Assembly (NCBI RefSeq): GCF_004216905.1
Contig: NZ_SGXJ01000002.1
Location: forward strand, 248,001-312,000
Reading direction: 5' to 3'
Origin: Kribbella sp. VKM Ac-2569
GTDB lineage: Bacteria > Actinomycetota > Actinomycetes > Propionibacteriales > Kribbellaceae
DNA length: 64,000 nucleotides
In this document: piece after piece, positions 26,390 through 34,696 of the stretch
Layout: each line of letters begins with the position of its first letter
How positions within the stretch are numbered: position 1 is the stretch's first letter
Program-made: the position numbers and the translations under genes
Notes under the pieces: model-generated
What the model was told of the DNA's origin: nothing
The model's input: the letters and a program-made list of their open reading frames with translations, nothing else
Database searches by the model: none

Positions 26390-27427
26390 TCATTGACTGC
26401 ACGACGGGACATCTCCCTTACCGTCGGCGATCGCCTGCAGGCCGCTGATGGCGTCGGTCAGCGTGCTGATCTTCACCAGCTGGATGCCCTTCACGCCCGC
26501 GTGCAGTGCAGCCGCGCAGTTCGGCGCCGGGACCAGGAACACCGTCGCGCCGTCGTTCCTGGCGCCGGCGATCTTCTGCTGGATACCGCCGATCGCGCCG
26601 ACCTGGCCAAGCGCGTCGATCGTCCCGGTTCCCGCGACGTGCTTCCCGTTCAGCAGCGCGCCCGGGGTCAGCTTGTCGTAGATGGCCAGCGCGAACGCGG
26701 TGCCCGCACTGGGCCCACCGATGTCCTGCCCGAGGTTGACCGTCACCTTCACCTGCGAGTCGACGCCGATCGTGATCCCGACCATCGGCCGGGTCTCCTC
26801 ACCGGGCGTCGCGGCGGTCTTCAGTTGGACGGTCTGCTCGGCGGTGCCGCGGCGGATCAGGAACACGACGTTCTCGCCGACCTTGTGCTTTCGGACGAAC
26901 TCGCCGACCTGCGGGACCTGCGTCACCGTCTGACCGTCGACGGCGAGCACGATGTCGCCCGGCTTCAGCTTGCCCTGCGCCGGCGACTTGTCCGCGACCG
27001 TCGACACCTTCGTGTGGAACGGAACCTTCGCCGCCTGCAGCGCGGCCGCGACCGCGCTGTCCTGCGAGCCGGTCATCTCCGCGGTGTTCTGCTGCTCGAC
27101 CTCGTCGGCGCTCTGGTCCGGCGGATAGATGATTTCGCGCGGGAACAGGTCGTGGTGCGGGTCGAGCCAGTTCCGCATCGCCTGCGGCAGGGTCAGCTGC
27201 CGGTCCGGCGAGGTCACGGACACGGTGGTCAGGTCGAGCTGGCCCGTGGTCGGGAACGTCTCGTGGCCGGTGATCTCGACGACCGGCTTGTTCTTCGCCG
27301 ATCCCAGGGTGTCCTTGACCGGCCCGGGGCTGAACGAGACGAACGGCACCGGGAACGCGGTGACAAGCCCCAGCGAAACGACAAGCACAACGATCGAGGT
27401 GACCAATGTGGCGGTACGACGTGTCAC
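26390..27427 (-). CDS. YlbL/Lon-like secreted or membrane-anchored PDZ serine protease
   Basis: 345 aa. One N-terminal membrane anchor (LVTSIVVLVVSLGLVTAF) is followed by a PDZ domain (KLKPGDIVLAVDGQTVTQV, ~150-210) and a Lon-type S16 proteolytic domain. The catalytic Ser is in GGPSAGTAFAL and the Lys in GAIGGIQQKIAGA. It should act outside the membrane on misfolded or regulatory substrates. GTG 27427 overlaps the stop of the small membrane protein (GTGA). The M. tuberculosis counterpart is Rv3194c. Confidence 0.9.
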   Translation of the reverse strand: MTRRTATLVTSIVVLVVSLGLVTAFPVPFVSFSPGPVKDTLGSAKNKPVVEITGHETFPTTGQLDLTTVSVTSPDRQLTLPQAMRNWLDPHHDLFPREIIYPPDQSADEVEQQNTAEMTGSQDSAVAAALQAAKVPFHTKVSTVADKSPAQGKLKPGDIVLAVDGQTVTQVPQVGEFVRKHKVGENVVFLIRRGTAEQTVQLKTAATPGEETRPMVGITIGVDSQVKVTVNLGQDIGGPSAGTAFALAIYDKLTPGALLNGKHVAGTGTIDALGQVGAIGGIQQKIAGARNDGATVFLVPAPNCAAALHAGVKGIQLVKISTLTDAISGLQAIADGKGDVPSCSQ

Positions 27428-27696
27428 GAACCCTGCCCTGCGATCTTGGAGCCGGAGCTACGGATCTCGGAAGAGACCGGCTGATGGTTACGACGACCCA
27501 GGCCGCGGCGACGTTCCGGAGTGGCCCGTGGGCCTGGCGCGGCGAGCGCGGCGCTGAAGCGGCGGAAGTCCTCGACCGAGGCGAAGGCTCCGCCGGACCG
27601 GCGGCGCTCACGGCTGCGCCACCCGCGCCATGCCGCCCAGCACATTGCCAGCAGCGTGGCGACCAGCGGGAACGCCAGCCACGCCAAAACCTTCAT
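27424..27696 (-). CDS. Small single-pass membrane protein
   Basis: 90 aa. The N-terminal helix (LAWLAFPLVATLLAMCWAAW) is followed by a highly basic, Arg-rich cytosolic tail. ATG 27696 has AAGGTGG upstream. It is coupled to the PDZ protease by a GTGA overlap. I do not recognise a family. Position suggests a partner or anchor for the protease, which is inference. Confidence 0.65.
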   Translation of the reverse strand: MKVLAWLAFPLVATLLAMCWAAWRGWRSRERRRSGGAFASVEDFRRFSAALAAPGPRATPERRRGLGRRNHQPVSSEIRSSGSKIAGQGS

Positions 27697-27726
27697 CCGG
27701 CCACCTTCATGCGCCCAGCGTACGTG

Positions 27727-28152
27727 TCAGTGAGCGCCGACCCACTCGCTGCCACCGTCGGTGAAGCGCTGGTTTTTCCAAATCGGAACCTCGGCCTTGA
27801 GGTCGTCGATCAGCTGCCGACAGGCGATGAACGCCACTTCGCGGTGCGATGCCGCCACCGCCACGATCACCGCGGCGTCGCCGATCACCAGATCCCCGGT
27901 CCGGTGCACGGCGGCCAGCGCGGTCACGCCGGGATCGTCACAAATACGCTGCGCAACCTTTCGCAGGTGCTCCAGCGCGTCCGGGTGCGCCTCGTAGCTC
28001 AGGCGGTCGACCGGCTTCTCCTGGTCGTGGTTGCGCACAGTGCCGATAAAAAGCGCAGTTCCGCCCGCCGTCGGGTCCGCGACAGCGGCCAGCACCTCGT
28101 CGCTGGACAACGCACTGTCGCGAATGTCCAGCAGTCTGATCGCGTCGCTCAT
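27727..28152 (-). CDS. moaE: Molybdopterin synthase catalytic subunit
   Basis: 141 aa MoaE, which converts precursor Z (cPMP) to molybdopterin together with MoaD. Family motifs are visible: FIGTVRNHDQ, LSYEAHPDALE, VHRTGDLVIGDAAVIVAV, HREVAFIACRQLIDDLKAEV and the catalytic Lys in PIWKNQRF. GAGGAA precedes ATG 28152. It heads the leftward operon and serves cofactor supply for enzymes such as the FdhF-type protein at 36.9 kb. Confidence 0.93.
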   Translation of the reverse strand: MSDAIRLLDIRDSALSSDEVLAAVADPTAGGTALFIGTVRNHDQEKPVDRLSYEAHPDALEHLRKVAQRICDDPGVTALAAVHRTGDLVIGDAAVIVAVAASHREVAFIACRQLIDDLKAEVPIWKNQRFTDGGSEWVGAH

Positions 28153-28458
28153 CCGTTCCTCATTCCGGCCAGGTCCCCACGCTCACACCACACCATTCCA
28201 TCCCCCGCATCGCAATTCTCCCTCCCACTGTCTATTTCCAGGACATCCCCTCCCGTTCCGCCTCCCGGCGTACGGCGCTGCGGTGCGTGGTGCGGCGTAC
28301 ACGGGAGAGACTGTTGCCTTCCTCACCTACCTGCCGGACCGGGGTTCAGGCTCTGCCTGCGGCGAACAGGGACGGTTGTGCGTTCACCGGGCGAGGAACT
28401 GATGGACCGAACCAGTACGTTGGAGTTGTACGCCCCACCCGCACAGGAAGGCCCTCCG
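28153..28458. other. Divergent intergenic region between moaE and the Zincin_2 gene
   Basis: About 300 nt, pyrimidine-rich on the plus strand near moaE. It must hold the moaE and Zincin_2 promoters. I see no repeat or small gene. The Zincin_2 frame is open back through here, but without start signals. Confidence 0.4.
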
Positions 28459-29769
28459 ATGAGCGACGAACCGGACAACCCGGACAACCCGTTCAAGGGA
28501 ACGCCGTTCGAGGCCATGTTCCAGCAGTTCTCCGGTGCGGCCGGCGCGGGCGGCACCCCGGACCTGAACGCGATCTTCGCCCAGGTCCAGCAGATGCTGA
28601 GCGGGTCGACCGACGGCAAGCCCGTGAACTGGGACCTGGCCAAGGACATTGCCCGCAAGACCGTCTCCACCGCCGGCGACCGGTCGATGACGTCCACCGA
28701 CAGCGATCGGGTCGCGGACGCGGTCCGCCTCGCCGAGCACTGGCTGGACGACGCGACCACCCTGCCCGAGGTGTCCGCGACCTCCGCGGCCTGGAGCCGT
28801 GCCGAGTGGGTCGAGAACACGCTCCCGGTCTGGCAGACGATCGTCGATCCGGTCGCGGAGCACGTCGCGGGCGCGATGGGCAACGCGCTGCCGGCCGAGG
28901 CACAGCAGTTCGCCGGTCCGATGGCGGGGATGCTGCGGCAGTTGGGCGGTTCCGTCTTCGGTGCGCAGGTCGGCCAGGGTCTCGGCGAGCTCGCCGGCGA
29001 GGTCGTCAGCTCGTCCGACATCGGGCTTCCGCTGGGGCCGACCGGCCAGGCGATCCTGCTGCCGGACAACGTGGCGAAGTTCGCCGATGGCCTCGGGTTG
29101 ACCGACGAGGACGTCAGGTTGTACCTCGCGCTGCGTGAAGTCGCGCACCAGCGGCTGTACGCCGGAGTGCCGTGGCTGCGCCAGCATCTGCTGGCCGCGG
29201 TCGCCGACTACGCGGCCGGGATCGAGGTCGACACCGGCAAGATCGAGCGGGCGATGGCCGACATCGACCCGCAGAACCCGGAAGCTATGCAGGAAGCGCT
29301 CGCCGGCGGCTTGTTCGAGCCTGAGGACTCGGCGCAGCAGAAGGCGGCGCTCGTCCGGCTCGAGACCACGCTGGCCTTGGTCGAGGGCTGGGTCGACGAC
29401 GTCGTACGGCAGGCGACCAAGGAGCGGATGCCCGCTGCGGTACAGCTGGCCGAGACGGTACGGCGTCGCCGCGCCGCCGGTGGTCCGGCCGAGCAGACGT
29501 TCGCGACCCTCGTCGGTCTCCAGTTGCGGCCGCGCCGCCTGCGTGACGCCGCGAACCTGTGGGCGGCCGTCCGCGACGCGCGCGGTGTCGACGGCCGGGA
29601 CAACCTCTGGTCCCACCCGGATCTGATGCCGAGCACCAGCGACCTGGACGACCCGATCGGCTTCGCTCAGCACGCCGGCGAACTCTCGGACATCGACATC
29701 AGCGACTTCCTCAACGAAGAGACGTCCGAGAAGCCCCAGGACGACGACGGCGACAACCCCACCAAGTAG
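28459..29769 (+). CDS. Zinc-dependent metalloprotease-like protein (Zincin_2 / DUF2342)
   Basis: 436 aa. It has the Zincin_2 layout: acidic N-terminus, SRAEWVENTLPVWQTIVDPV, a Gly-rich segment with GQGLGELAGEVVSSSDIGLP, then LALREVAHQRLYAGVPWL. That last motif stands where zincins have HExxH, here with E-x-A-H. An acidic tail ends the protein. Whether it is an active peptidase is uncertain because of this altered motif. ATG 28459 has GGAAGG 7 nt upstream; ATG 28402 is an alternative. The M. tuberculosis counterpart is probably Rv3195. Confidence 0.85.
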   Translation: MSDEPDNPDNPFKGTPFEAMFQQFSGAAGAGGTPDLNAIFAQVQQMLSGSTDGKPVNWDLAKDIARKTVSTAGDRSMTSTDSDRVADAVRLAEHWLDDATTLPEVSATSAAWSRAEWVENTLPVWQTIVDPVAEHVAGAMGNALPAEAQQFAGPMAGMLRQLGGSVFGAQVGQGLGELAGEVVSSSDIGLPLGPTGQAILLPDNVAKFADGLGLTDEDVRLYLALREVAHQRLYAGVPWLRQHLLAAVADYAAGIEVDTGKIERAMADIDPQNPEAMQEALAGGLFEPEDSAQQKAALVRLETTLALVEGWVDDVVRQATKERMPAAVQLAETVRRRRAAGGPAEQTFATLVGLQLRPRRLRDAANLWAAVRDARGVDGRDNLWSHPDLMPSTSDLDDPIGFAQHAGELSDIDISDFLNEETSEKPQDDDGDNPTK

Positions 29770-29823
29770 CGGTCGCCGGACCCCGCCTGAGAATGTTCGG
29801 GCGGGGATGGGGAGACTTGCGGA

Positions 29824-30366
29824 ATGCTTCATGGGGATGCGGTTGAGGTCTTGAAGCGGTGGCGTGCGCCCGATGCGGAGCAGGAGGAGCTGCGGGCGCA
29901 CTACCTGCGGCACCTGGCGATGCATCCGGACGGAATGTGGCGCAGCTGCCGACCGGAGCATGTAACGGCCAGCGCGCTGGTGGTCGACGGCACGGGTCAG
30001 AACACGCTGCTGACCCTGCACAAGACAGTCGGCCGATGGCTCCAACTCGGCGGCCACTGCGAGCCCGGCGACACCACGCTCAGCGGCGCGGCCCTACGGG
30101 AAGCAACTGAGGAGTCCGGGCTCCCGGGTCTGACTGTGAGCCACGAACCGCTCCAGCTCTCCCGCCACCTCCTGCGCGCCGGCGGTTGCGCGGGCGCGTA
30201 CCACCTCGATGTGCAGTTCCTGGTTACCGCGACAACGACGGAGTACGTCGTCAGCGACGAGTCGGACGACCTGGCATGGTTCCCACTGAACGAACTCCCG
30301 GCCGACACCGACACCAGCGTCCAAGCCCTCGCAACCCGAGCCCACCACCAAATCCCCCAGCGCTGA
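29824..30366 (+). CDS. NUDIX hydrolase
   Basis: 180 aa. The Nudix core is WLQLGGHCEPGD followed by REATEESGL. The first Glu of the canonical Gx5Ex7REUXEEXGU motif is replaced by Thr, as in an actinobacterial subgroup I recall. The REATEE metal site is intact. It probably hydrolyses a nucleoside diphosphate derivative; the substrate is unknown. ATG 29824 has GGGGAG upstream. A hairpin at 30399 ends the unit. Confidence 0.85.
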   Translation: MLHGDAVEVLKRWRAPDAEQEELRAHYLRHLAMHPDGMWRSCRPEHVTASALVVDGTGQNTLLTLHKTVGRWLQLGGHCEPGDTTLSGAALREATEESGLPGLTVSHEPLQLSRHLLRAGGCAGAYHLDVQFLVTATTTEYVVSDESDDLAWFPLNELPADTDTSVQALATRAHHQIPQR

Positions 30367-30398
30367 CCCACCCCGCTGAGCCGAGGGAACACAGGCGT

Positions 30399-30426
30399 GT
30401 GGGCCGACTCAAATCAGCCGGCCCAC
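30399..30426 (+). terminator. Hairpin after the NUDIX gene
   Basis: GTGGGCCG (30399-30406) pairs with CGGCCCAC (30419-30426) around a 12-nt loop. No T-run follows. Confidence 0.5.
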
Positions 30427-30480
30427 CTCCCCACAGCAGGGCACTCCCCACCTCAGCCCCGCAACAACCACCCTCGTACA

Positions 30481-30828
30481 TCCCCGTCGTACTGTCCCCG
30501 TGCTGTGATCACCTGCTGGTACAGCGGTTCCAGGTGCCCCCGTGTCTTTCCCTGGTTGTGCTGCGGTCCCCGTTGCGGAGCGTCGTGTGGCGCTCCGTGT
30601 GGTGCGTCCCCGTGATCCCCGTTGATACAGCGTTCCCCGTGTCCCCGTGATACAGCGTCCCCGTGGTGCTGCCGATGTGCGCAGTCCCCCGACTGCGGCA
30701 CGCCGTTGTGGTGCGATCCCCGTTGTATGGCAGGCCCGAGCCGCATCCCCCCGGTGCGGTCGGGTTGTCGTCGGGTGCCGCCCCTGAACGGCATCGGCGA
30801 TCAGTTGGGGCTTCCCCATGTTCCCCGT
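30481..30828 (+). repeat. Non-coding block with ten TCCCCGT repeats
   Basis: TCCCCGT occurs at 30481, 30495, 30567, 30607, 30616, 30634, 30642, 30658, 30717 and 30822, all on the plus strand, plus near-copies at 30537 and 30684. GATACAGCG also recurs beside it at 30624 and 30649. Frames in the block have no ribosome-binding sites and no protein-like composition. It fills the ~500 nt between the NUDIX gene and the convergent DUF2064-like gene. The role is unknown. Confidence 0.8.
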
Positions 30829-30865
30829 TGCATGGTGAACGAGCGGGTGGGGAGAAGGTGACGGG

Positions 30866-31489
30866 TCAGGAGTGACGAAGTATGGATCTTGTGGCGTCCC
30901 AGCCTTCGAGGCCGGGATCCAGTCGCGCTAGGTCAGCGTTCGATCGCAGACGGTGCCATCCGGGCCCGATCGCGACCGCGTGGCGGCGGGGTTTGCGGGC
31001 CTCGAGGAGGTCGAGTGGGGTGTCGAAGGTCGGGGCGAGTTCGACGAGCCAGTCGGCGACGGGGAGCTTCACACCGACGGCCGCCAGTGAGCCGTCCTCG
31101 GCGGGCGTGACGGCGACGTCGGCGTTGCTCAGCGCACGGAACAGTTTGCCGATGAGCAGCCCGGGAAGGTCGGGTACGTCGTGCGACACCGCGACCACCG
31201 CTGCGGCGGGGCCGGCGAGTTCCACCGCATGCAGGACGGGCCGATCGGGATCGACGGCGTACGTCGGGGTGCCGGGCCAGGTCAGTGCTCGCATCTCGGC
31301 CACAGCGTTCTCGTCGCCGGCGACCGCGACCGCGACATCGACGCGGTCGAGCGCGGCGATCACTTCGTACGTGTCCTCGGCCATCGCCAACCGCCACGCC
31401 TCCGAGTCCCTCCCCGGCGGAGCCCAGGTCCCAGCGTCCGGCACAACAACCACCACAACCCGACGGTCGGAGTTGTTCGAGGTGGTCAT
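30866..31489 (-). CDS. DUF2064/CofC-like GT-A-fold protein
   Basis: 207 aa. The segment [20 protein letters not shown], then [21 protein letters not shown], resembles the substrate-binding core of DUF2064 and CofC/MobA-like nucleotidyltransferases. The N-terminal strand [11 protein letters not shown] lacks the basic nucleotide loop of true CofC, so catalysis is uncertain. ATG 31489 overlaps the HxlR gene's stop (ATGA), so it is co-translated with that regulator. Confidence 0.65.
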   Translation of the reverse strand: MTTSNNSDRRVVVVVVPDAGTWAPPGRDSEAWRLAMAEDTYEVIAALDRVDVAVAVAGDENAVAEMRALTWPGTPTYAVDPDRPVLHAVELAGPAAAVVAVSHDVPDLPGLLIGKLFRALSNADVAVTPAEDGSLAAVGVKLPVADWLVELAPTFDTPLDLLEARKPRRHAVAIGPGWHRLRSNADLARLDPGLEGWDATRSILRHS

Positions 31490-31893
31490 GCTGGGGTGCT
31501 CGCGGTGTCGTAGGTGGTGCGGGCGGCGGCTACCTCGGGCATGTGAGATTCGGCCCAGGACTTGATGGCGGAGATGAGTGGCATCAGGGTGCGACCCAGT
31601 GGCGTGAGGTCGTAGTCGACGCGGACGGGGACGGACGGGGTGACCGAGCGGGTCAGGAGGCCGTCGCGTTCGAGGGAGCGGAGAGTCTGGGTCAGCATCT
31701 TCTGGCTGACGCCGGCGATGCGGCGGGACAGATCCGAGTAGCGCTGCGGGCCGTCCGCGAGCGCGGTCAGTACCAGTGTCACCCACTTGTCGCTGATGCG
31801 GTCGAGGAGTTGCCGCGCAGGACAGGTCGCCAGGAACGCGTCGTACTCGCGCGCTGCCTCTTCGCGGAGCTGGGCTGCGGTGCGGGTTGGCAT
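31486..31893 (-). CDS. HxlR-family transcriptional regulator
   Basis: 135 aa winged-HTH protein ([21 protein letters not shown], then [20 protein letters not shown] and [14 protein letters not shown]), all hallmark HxlR segments. GAGGAG precedes ATG 31893. It is divergent from the quinone-oxidoreductase-type gene, with a palindrome in between. HxlR proteins often sense quinones, aldehydes or other electrophiles. Control of the neighbour is inferred. Confidence 0.9.
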   Translation of the reverse strand: MPTRTAAQLREEAAREYDAFLATCPARQLLDRISDKWVTLVLTALADGPQRYSDLSRRIAGVSQKMLTQTLRSLERDGLLTRSVTPSVPVRVDYDLTPLGRTLMPLISAIKSWAESHMPEVAAARTTYDTASTPA

Positions 31894-31913
31894 GGCTCTC
31901 CTCGACGTACGGA

Positions 31914-31931
31914 ACGCACTCCGAAGTGCGT
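31914..31931. promoter_or_regulatory. Palindrome ACGCACT-N4-AGTGCGT, probable HxlR operator
   Basis: Perfect 7-bp arms, 20 nt upstream of the HxlR start and before the divergent oxidoreductase. A second palindrome, GAGAG-TAG-CTCTC, lies at 31943-31955. Confidence 0.6.
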
Positions 31932-31997
31932 ACTTCCCAATAGAGAGTAGCTCTCCGAGAGTGGTGCAGATTCCAGACACCACGAGGAGAGAACGAT

Positions 31998-32921
31998 ATG
32001 CGCGCACTGGTAGCCCGCCGTCTCGACGGGCCGGAGGCGATCGAGCTGATCGAGACCGACGTACCTGAGCCGGCGGCGGGGCAGGTCCGCATCAAGGTGG
32101 CAGCCGCCGCGGTCAACCCGGTGGATGTGGCGGTGAGTACCGGCGTGCTGGTCGAGTTCGGCCTGACGGCGCCGCGGGAGCAGTTCGGTCTCGGCTGGGA
32201 CGTGGCGGGCACCGTTGACGCGGTCGGGCCCGGCACCCAGGCACGGACCAAAGACGCCGTGATTGGGGTCGCGGACCTCCTCGCCCAGACGCTCAAGACG
32301 CACGCGGAGTACGTCGTACTGGACGCCGACGCAGTCGTGCGCGCGCCGGAAGGCCTGGACCTGACCAGAGCGTCCACCTTCGGGCTCAACGGGCTGACTG
32401 CTCTGCAGGCCGTCAAGGCACTGCCAGGAGAGACCGTGCTCGTGACCGGGGCTGCTGGCGGTGTCGGCGGGTACGCCGTGGAGCTCGCCAAGCACGCCGG
32501 TCAGACGGTGATCGCCAGCGCAGCGGCACGTGACGAGGAGCTGGTACGACGGCTCGGCGCGGACCACTTCATCGACCGGAACGAGGACCTGGCCGCAGCG
32601 GTACGACGGATCACGCCGGCCGGTGTGGATGGCGTCGTGGACGCCGCTGTGGTGGGAATCGCTGCCCAGGAGGCAGTGCGCAACGGCGGCCGTCACGTCC
32701 ACCTGCAGGGAGGTCCACGCCCACCGCAGCTCCGTGGCATCACTGTGGAGCAGCTGTTCGTCCACACCAACCGCGACGACCTGGAAGAGCTCAAGAGACT
32801 GGTCGAAGCCGGCGTTATCTCAACGCGAGTTGCCGAGACCTACCACCTGGACGAAGCCGCGAACGCCTACAAGCGCCTTGCCGCGGGAGGGGTCCGTGGC
32901 CGCCTCGTTCTGGTGCCGTAA
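31998..32921 (+). CDS. NADP-dependent quinone oxidoreductase-like protein (MDR, zinc-free)
   Basis: 307 aa. GroES-like N-terminus ([15 protein letters not shown]-type segment), then the NADPH-binding [21 protein letters not shown] and a closing [12 protein letters not shown]-like end. It lacks the zinc-binding Cys residues of the 16 kb alcohol dehydrogenase and fits the zeta-crystallin/quinone reductase branch. Probable role: reduction of quinones or enones detected by the divergent HxlR regulator. The downstream gene is convergent. Confidence 0.87.
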   Translation: MRALVARRLDGPEAIELIETDVPEPAAGQVRIKVAAAAVNPVDVAVSTGVLVEFGLTAPREQFGLGWDVAGTVDAVGPGTQARTKDAVIGVADLLAQTLKTHAEYVVLDADAVVRAPEGLDLTRASTFGLNGLTALQAVKALPGETVLVTGAAGGVGGYAVELAKHAGQTVIASAAARDEELVRRLGADHFIDRNEDLAAAVRRITPAGVDGVVDAAVVGIAAQEAVRNGGRHVHLQGGPRPPQLRGITVEQLFVHTNRDDLEELKRLVEAGVISTRVAETYHLDEAANAYKRLAAGGVRGRLVLVP

Positions 32922-32925
32922 AAGA

Positions 32926-34692
32926 TCAGCCGACGGCGGAGTGGAGCCGGAGAGCCACCTGGACGTCCAGGGCGCGGTCTGGGGACTGCCAGCCGTCGCC
33001 TAGCAAGGCGGTGATGCGGTCGAGGCGCTGTTGCACCGTGTTGGGGTGGATGTGGAGTGAGGTGGCGGCCCGGGTCGGGCTCTGGCCGGCGGCGAAGTAC
33101 GCCTGCAGTGTGCCAATCAGGTCGGTGCCTCGCTGGGTGTCGTAGTCGAGGACCTTGCCGAGCACATGGTGCACGTGGGTGCGTACGTCGACCTCCGAGG
33201 CACCGACCAGGCCTGCCACGCCCAGGTCGTCAGGCGTCGCGGATTCGCTGGTGCGACCCAGGCGGAGCATGGTGGTGACCAGGCGAGACGCCTGTCGGTG
33301 TGCCTCGACCAAGGGCTCTCCCCAGGTCGCGGGGCCGGTGACAGCGACTGTCACGCCGGTGCGCTTAGCCAGCTCGGACAGGTCGCGTGCGGTAGCGGCA
33401 GCGCTGGTACGTGCAAACAGCAACACCAGGTCCCCGCCGTACGGACCAGACAGCACCATTCTGTCTTCCAGTGGTGCGGACAGCCGAGCACGTACGGCGG
33501 TGTGGTCGCCACGGCACACTGCGACGACCAGGCGATCGTGCCGATGGTTGGGAGCGAGCAACCGAAGTCGATCGGTCAGAGCGCGCGGATCGGCGCTGCC
33601 ACTCAGTACGTCGGCCAACAGGTCTGCCTGTGCTCGTTGGGATTGCTCAGCGGCCTGTCGACGGAACAGAAGGACCAGTGCCGTGACAACGGCTGCTCGC
33701 TCGACGATGCGCTGGTCAGCACCGGACAGGTCGTCAGCACCGCCAATGACCAGTGCGCCGAGCCGTTCGCGCTTCGCGGTCGCGGCTACGACCCAGCAGT
33801 CACCGATGCGAGTCAATCGACCGGACTCGGACTCCTGCCACGGCACCGGCGTACCAGGGACGCTTCCGGCCACTGCCAGCTCGTTGCCGCTGGCATCGAC
33901 CAGTACGACCCACATGTCGAGCAGCTCGGCCAATGCCGCAGCGATGGCGTCCACATCCCCACCGGACAACACGATCTCTGCAAAGCGGTCATGCGCAGCG
34001 GCTGCATGCTCGACGCCGGCGTGTGCAGCAGACAGCTGGTCTAACGCCGCAGCGGTCTCCGCCGCCGCACGTACTTGGACCAGGGTCACCGCAGCCAGTG
34101 TGGCCAGTGAACCGAGCAGGGACACCTCATCACGACTGAACGGACGTCGTGTCCGGTTGGACGCGAACAACACACCGACGAACGCTCCGTCGACCACCAA
34201 CGGCGTACCGCAGATCGCTACCAGCCCTTCCTCGCCGACCGCGTCGTCGATCGGAGTGGTGTGTCGAAATCGCCGGTCCGACGGGTAGTCCGCGGTCCAG
34301 TACGGCTTGTACGTCTCCGCGACCAGCCCGCCGAGTCCTGCACCGAGCGGGAGCCGCAACTGCTGGAACGCGGCAGAGACGGAGCCGTCGGTGGCCCGCA
34401 TGTACGTGTCGCCACGTGTCTCGTCGTACAGAGTCAGGTAAGCGACGTCCGTGCCTACGAGTGTGCGGGCGCGGTGGACGATGGTCTGCAGTACGCCGCC
34501 AGGATCGCGGGCGGATGCCAGCTCGCGCGCCACGTCGACCAGTGCGGACAGCTCGGCCTCACGCTTCTTGCTGGCGTCCATGCCCGCCCGGATCCGCAGG
34601 GCGAGGTCGCGTGCCACCGCGTCCTCGCCCGCCGCCCGGGCCAGCTCGCTCCCGGGCGCATCCTCGGCCAGCAGCCGCAGAAGCTCTTCCAT
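32926..34692 (-). CDS. GAF-domain PucR/CdaR-type transcriptional activator
   Basis: 588 aa. A GAF sensor domain (residues ~45-215, e.g. LVGTDVAYLTLYDET and LGAGLGGLVAETYKPYW) is followed by a GGDEF-like/CdaR middle region and a C-terminal PucR HTH (AAGQSPTRAATSLHIHPNTV, then QQRLDRI). It ends the operon after the SDR dehydrogenase and transporter, with a 4-nt gap from the transporter stop. It probably activates that operon on sensing the imported hydroxy acid (inference). Confidence 0.88.
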   Translation of the reverse strand: MEELLRLLAEDAPGSELARAAGEDAVARDLALRIRAGMDASKKREAELSALVDVARELASARDPGGVLQTIVHRARTLVGTDVAYLTLYDETRGDTYMRATDGSVSAAFQQLRLPLGAGLGGLVAETYKPYWTADYPSDRRFRHTTPIDDAVGEEGLVAICGTPLVVDGAFVGVLFASNRTRRPFSRDEVSLLGSLATLAAVTLVQVRAAAETAAALDQLSAAHAGVEHAAAAHDRFAEIVLSGGDVDAIAAALAELLDMWVVLVDASGNELAVAGSVPGTPVPWQESESGRLTRIGDCWVVAATAKRERLGALVIGGADDLSGADQRIVERAAVVTALVLLFRRQAAEQSQRAQADLLADVLSGSADPRALTDRLRLLAPNHRHDRLVVAVCRGDHTAVRARLSAPLEDRMVLSGPYGGDLVLLFARTSAAATARDLSELAKRTGVTVAVTGPATWGEPLVEAHRQASRLVTTMLRLGRTSESATPDDLGVAGLVGASEVDVRTHVHHVLGKVLDYDTQRGTDLIGTLQAYFAAGQSPTRAATSLHIHPNTVQQRLDRITALLGDGWQSPDRALDVQVALRLHSAVG

Positions 34693-34696
34693 GGTT

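Noticed and set aside
22934-27484. 1,516-codon open frame on the plus strand
   Set aside because: It is antisense to UPF0182, PPA1309 and the PDZ protease. Arg/Asp/Val-rich shadow composition with no start signal, typical of high-GC antisense frames.
30409-30819. Possible Arg/Gly/Thr-rich protein (136 codons) in the repeat block
   Set aside because: No ribosome-binding site, no hydrophobic core; the pattern follows from the TCCCCGT repeats.
30481-30828. CRISPR array
   Set aside because: Repeats are only 7 bp, spacing is irregular, and no cas genes are present.
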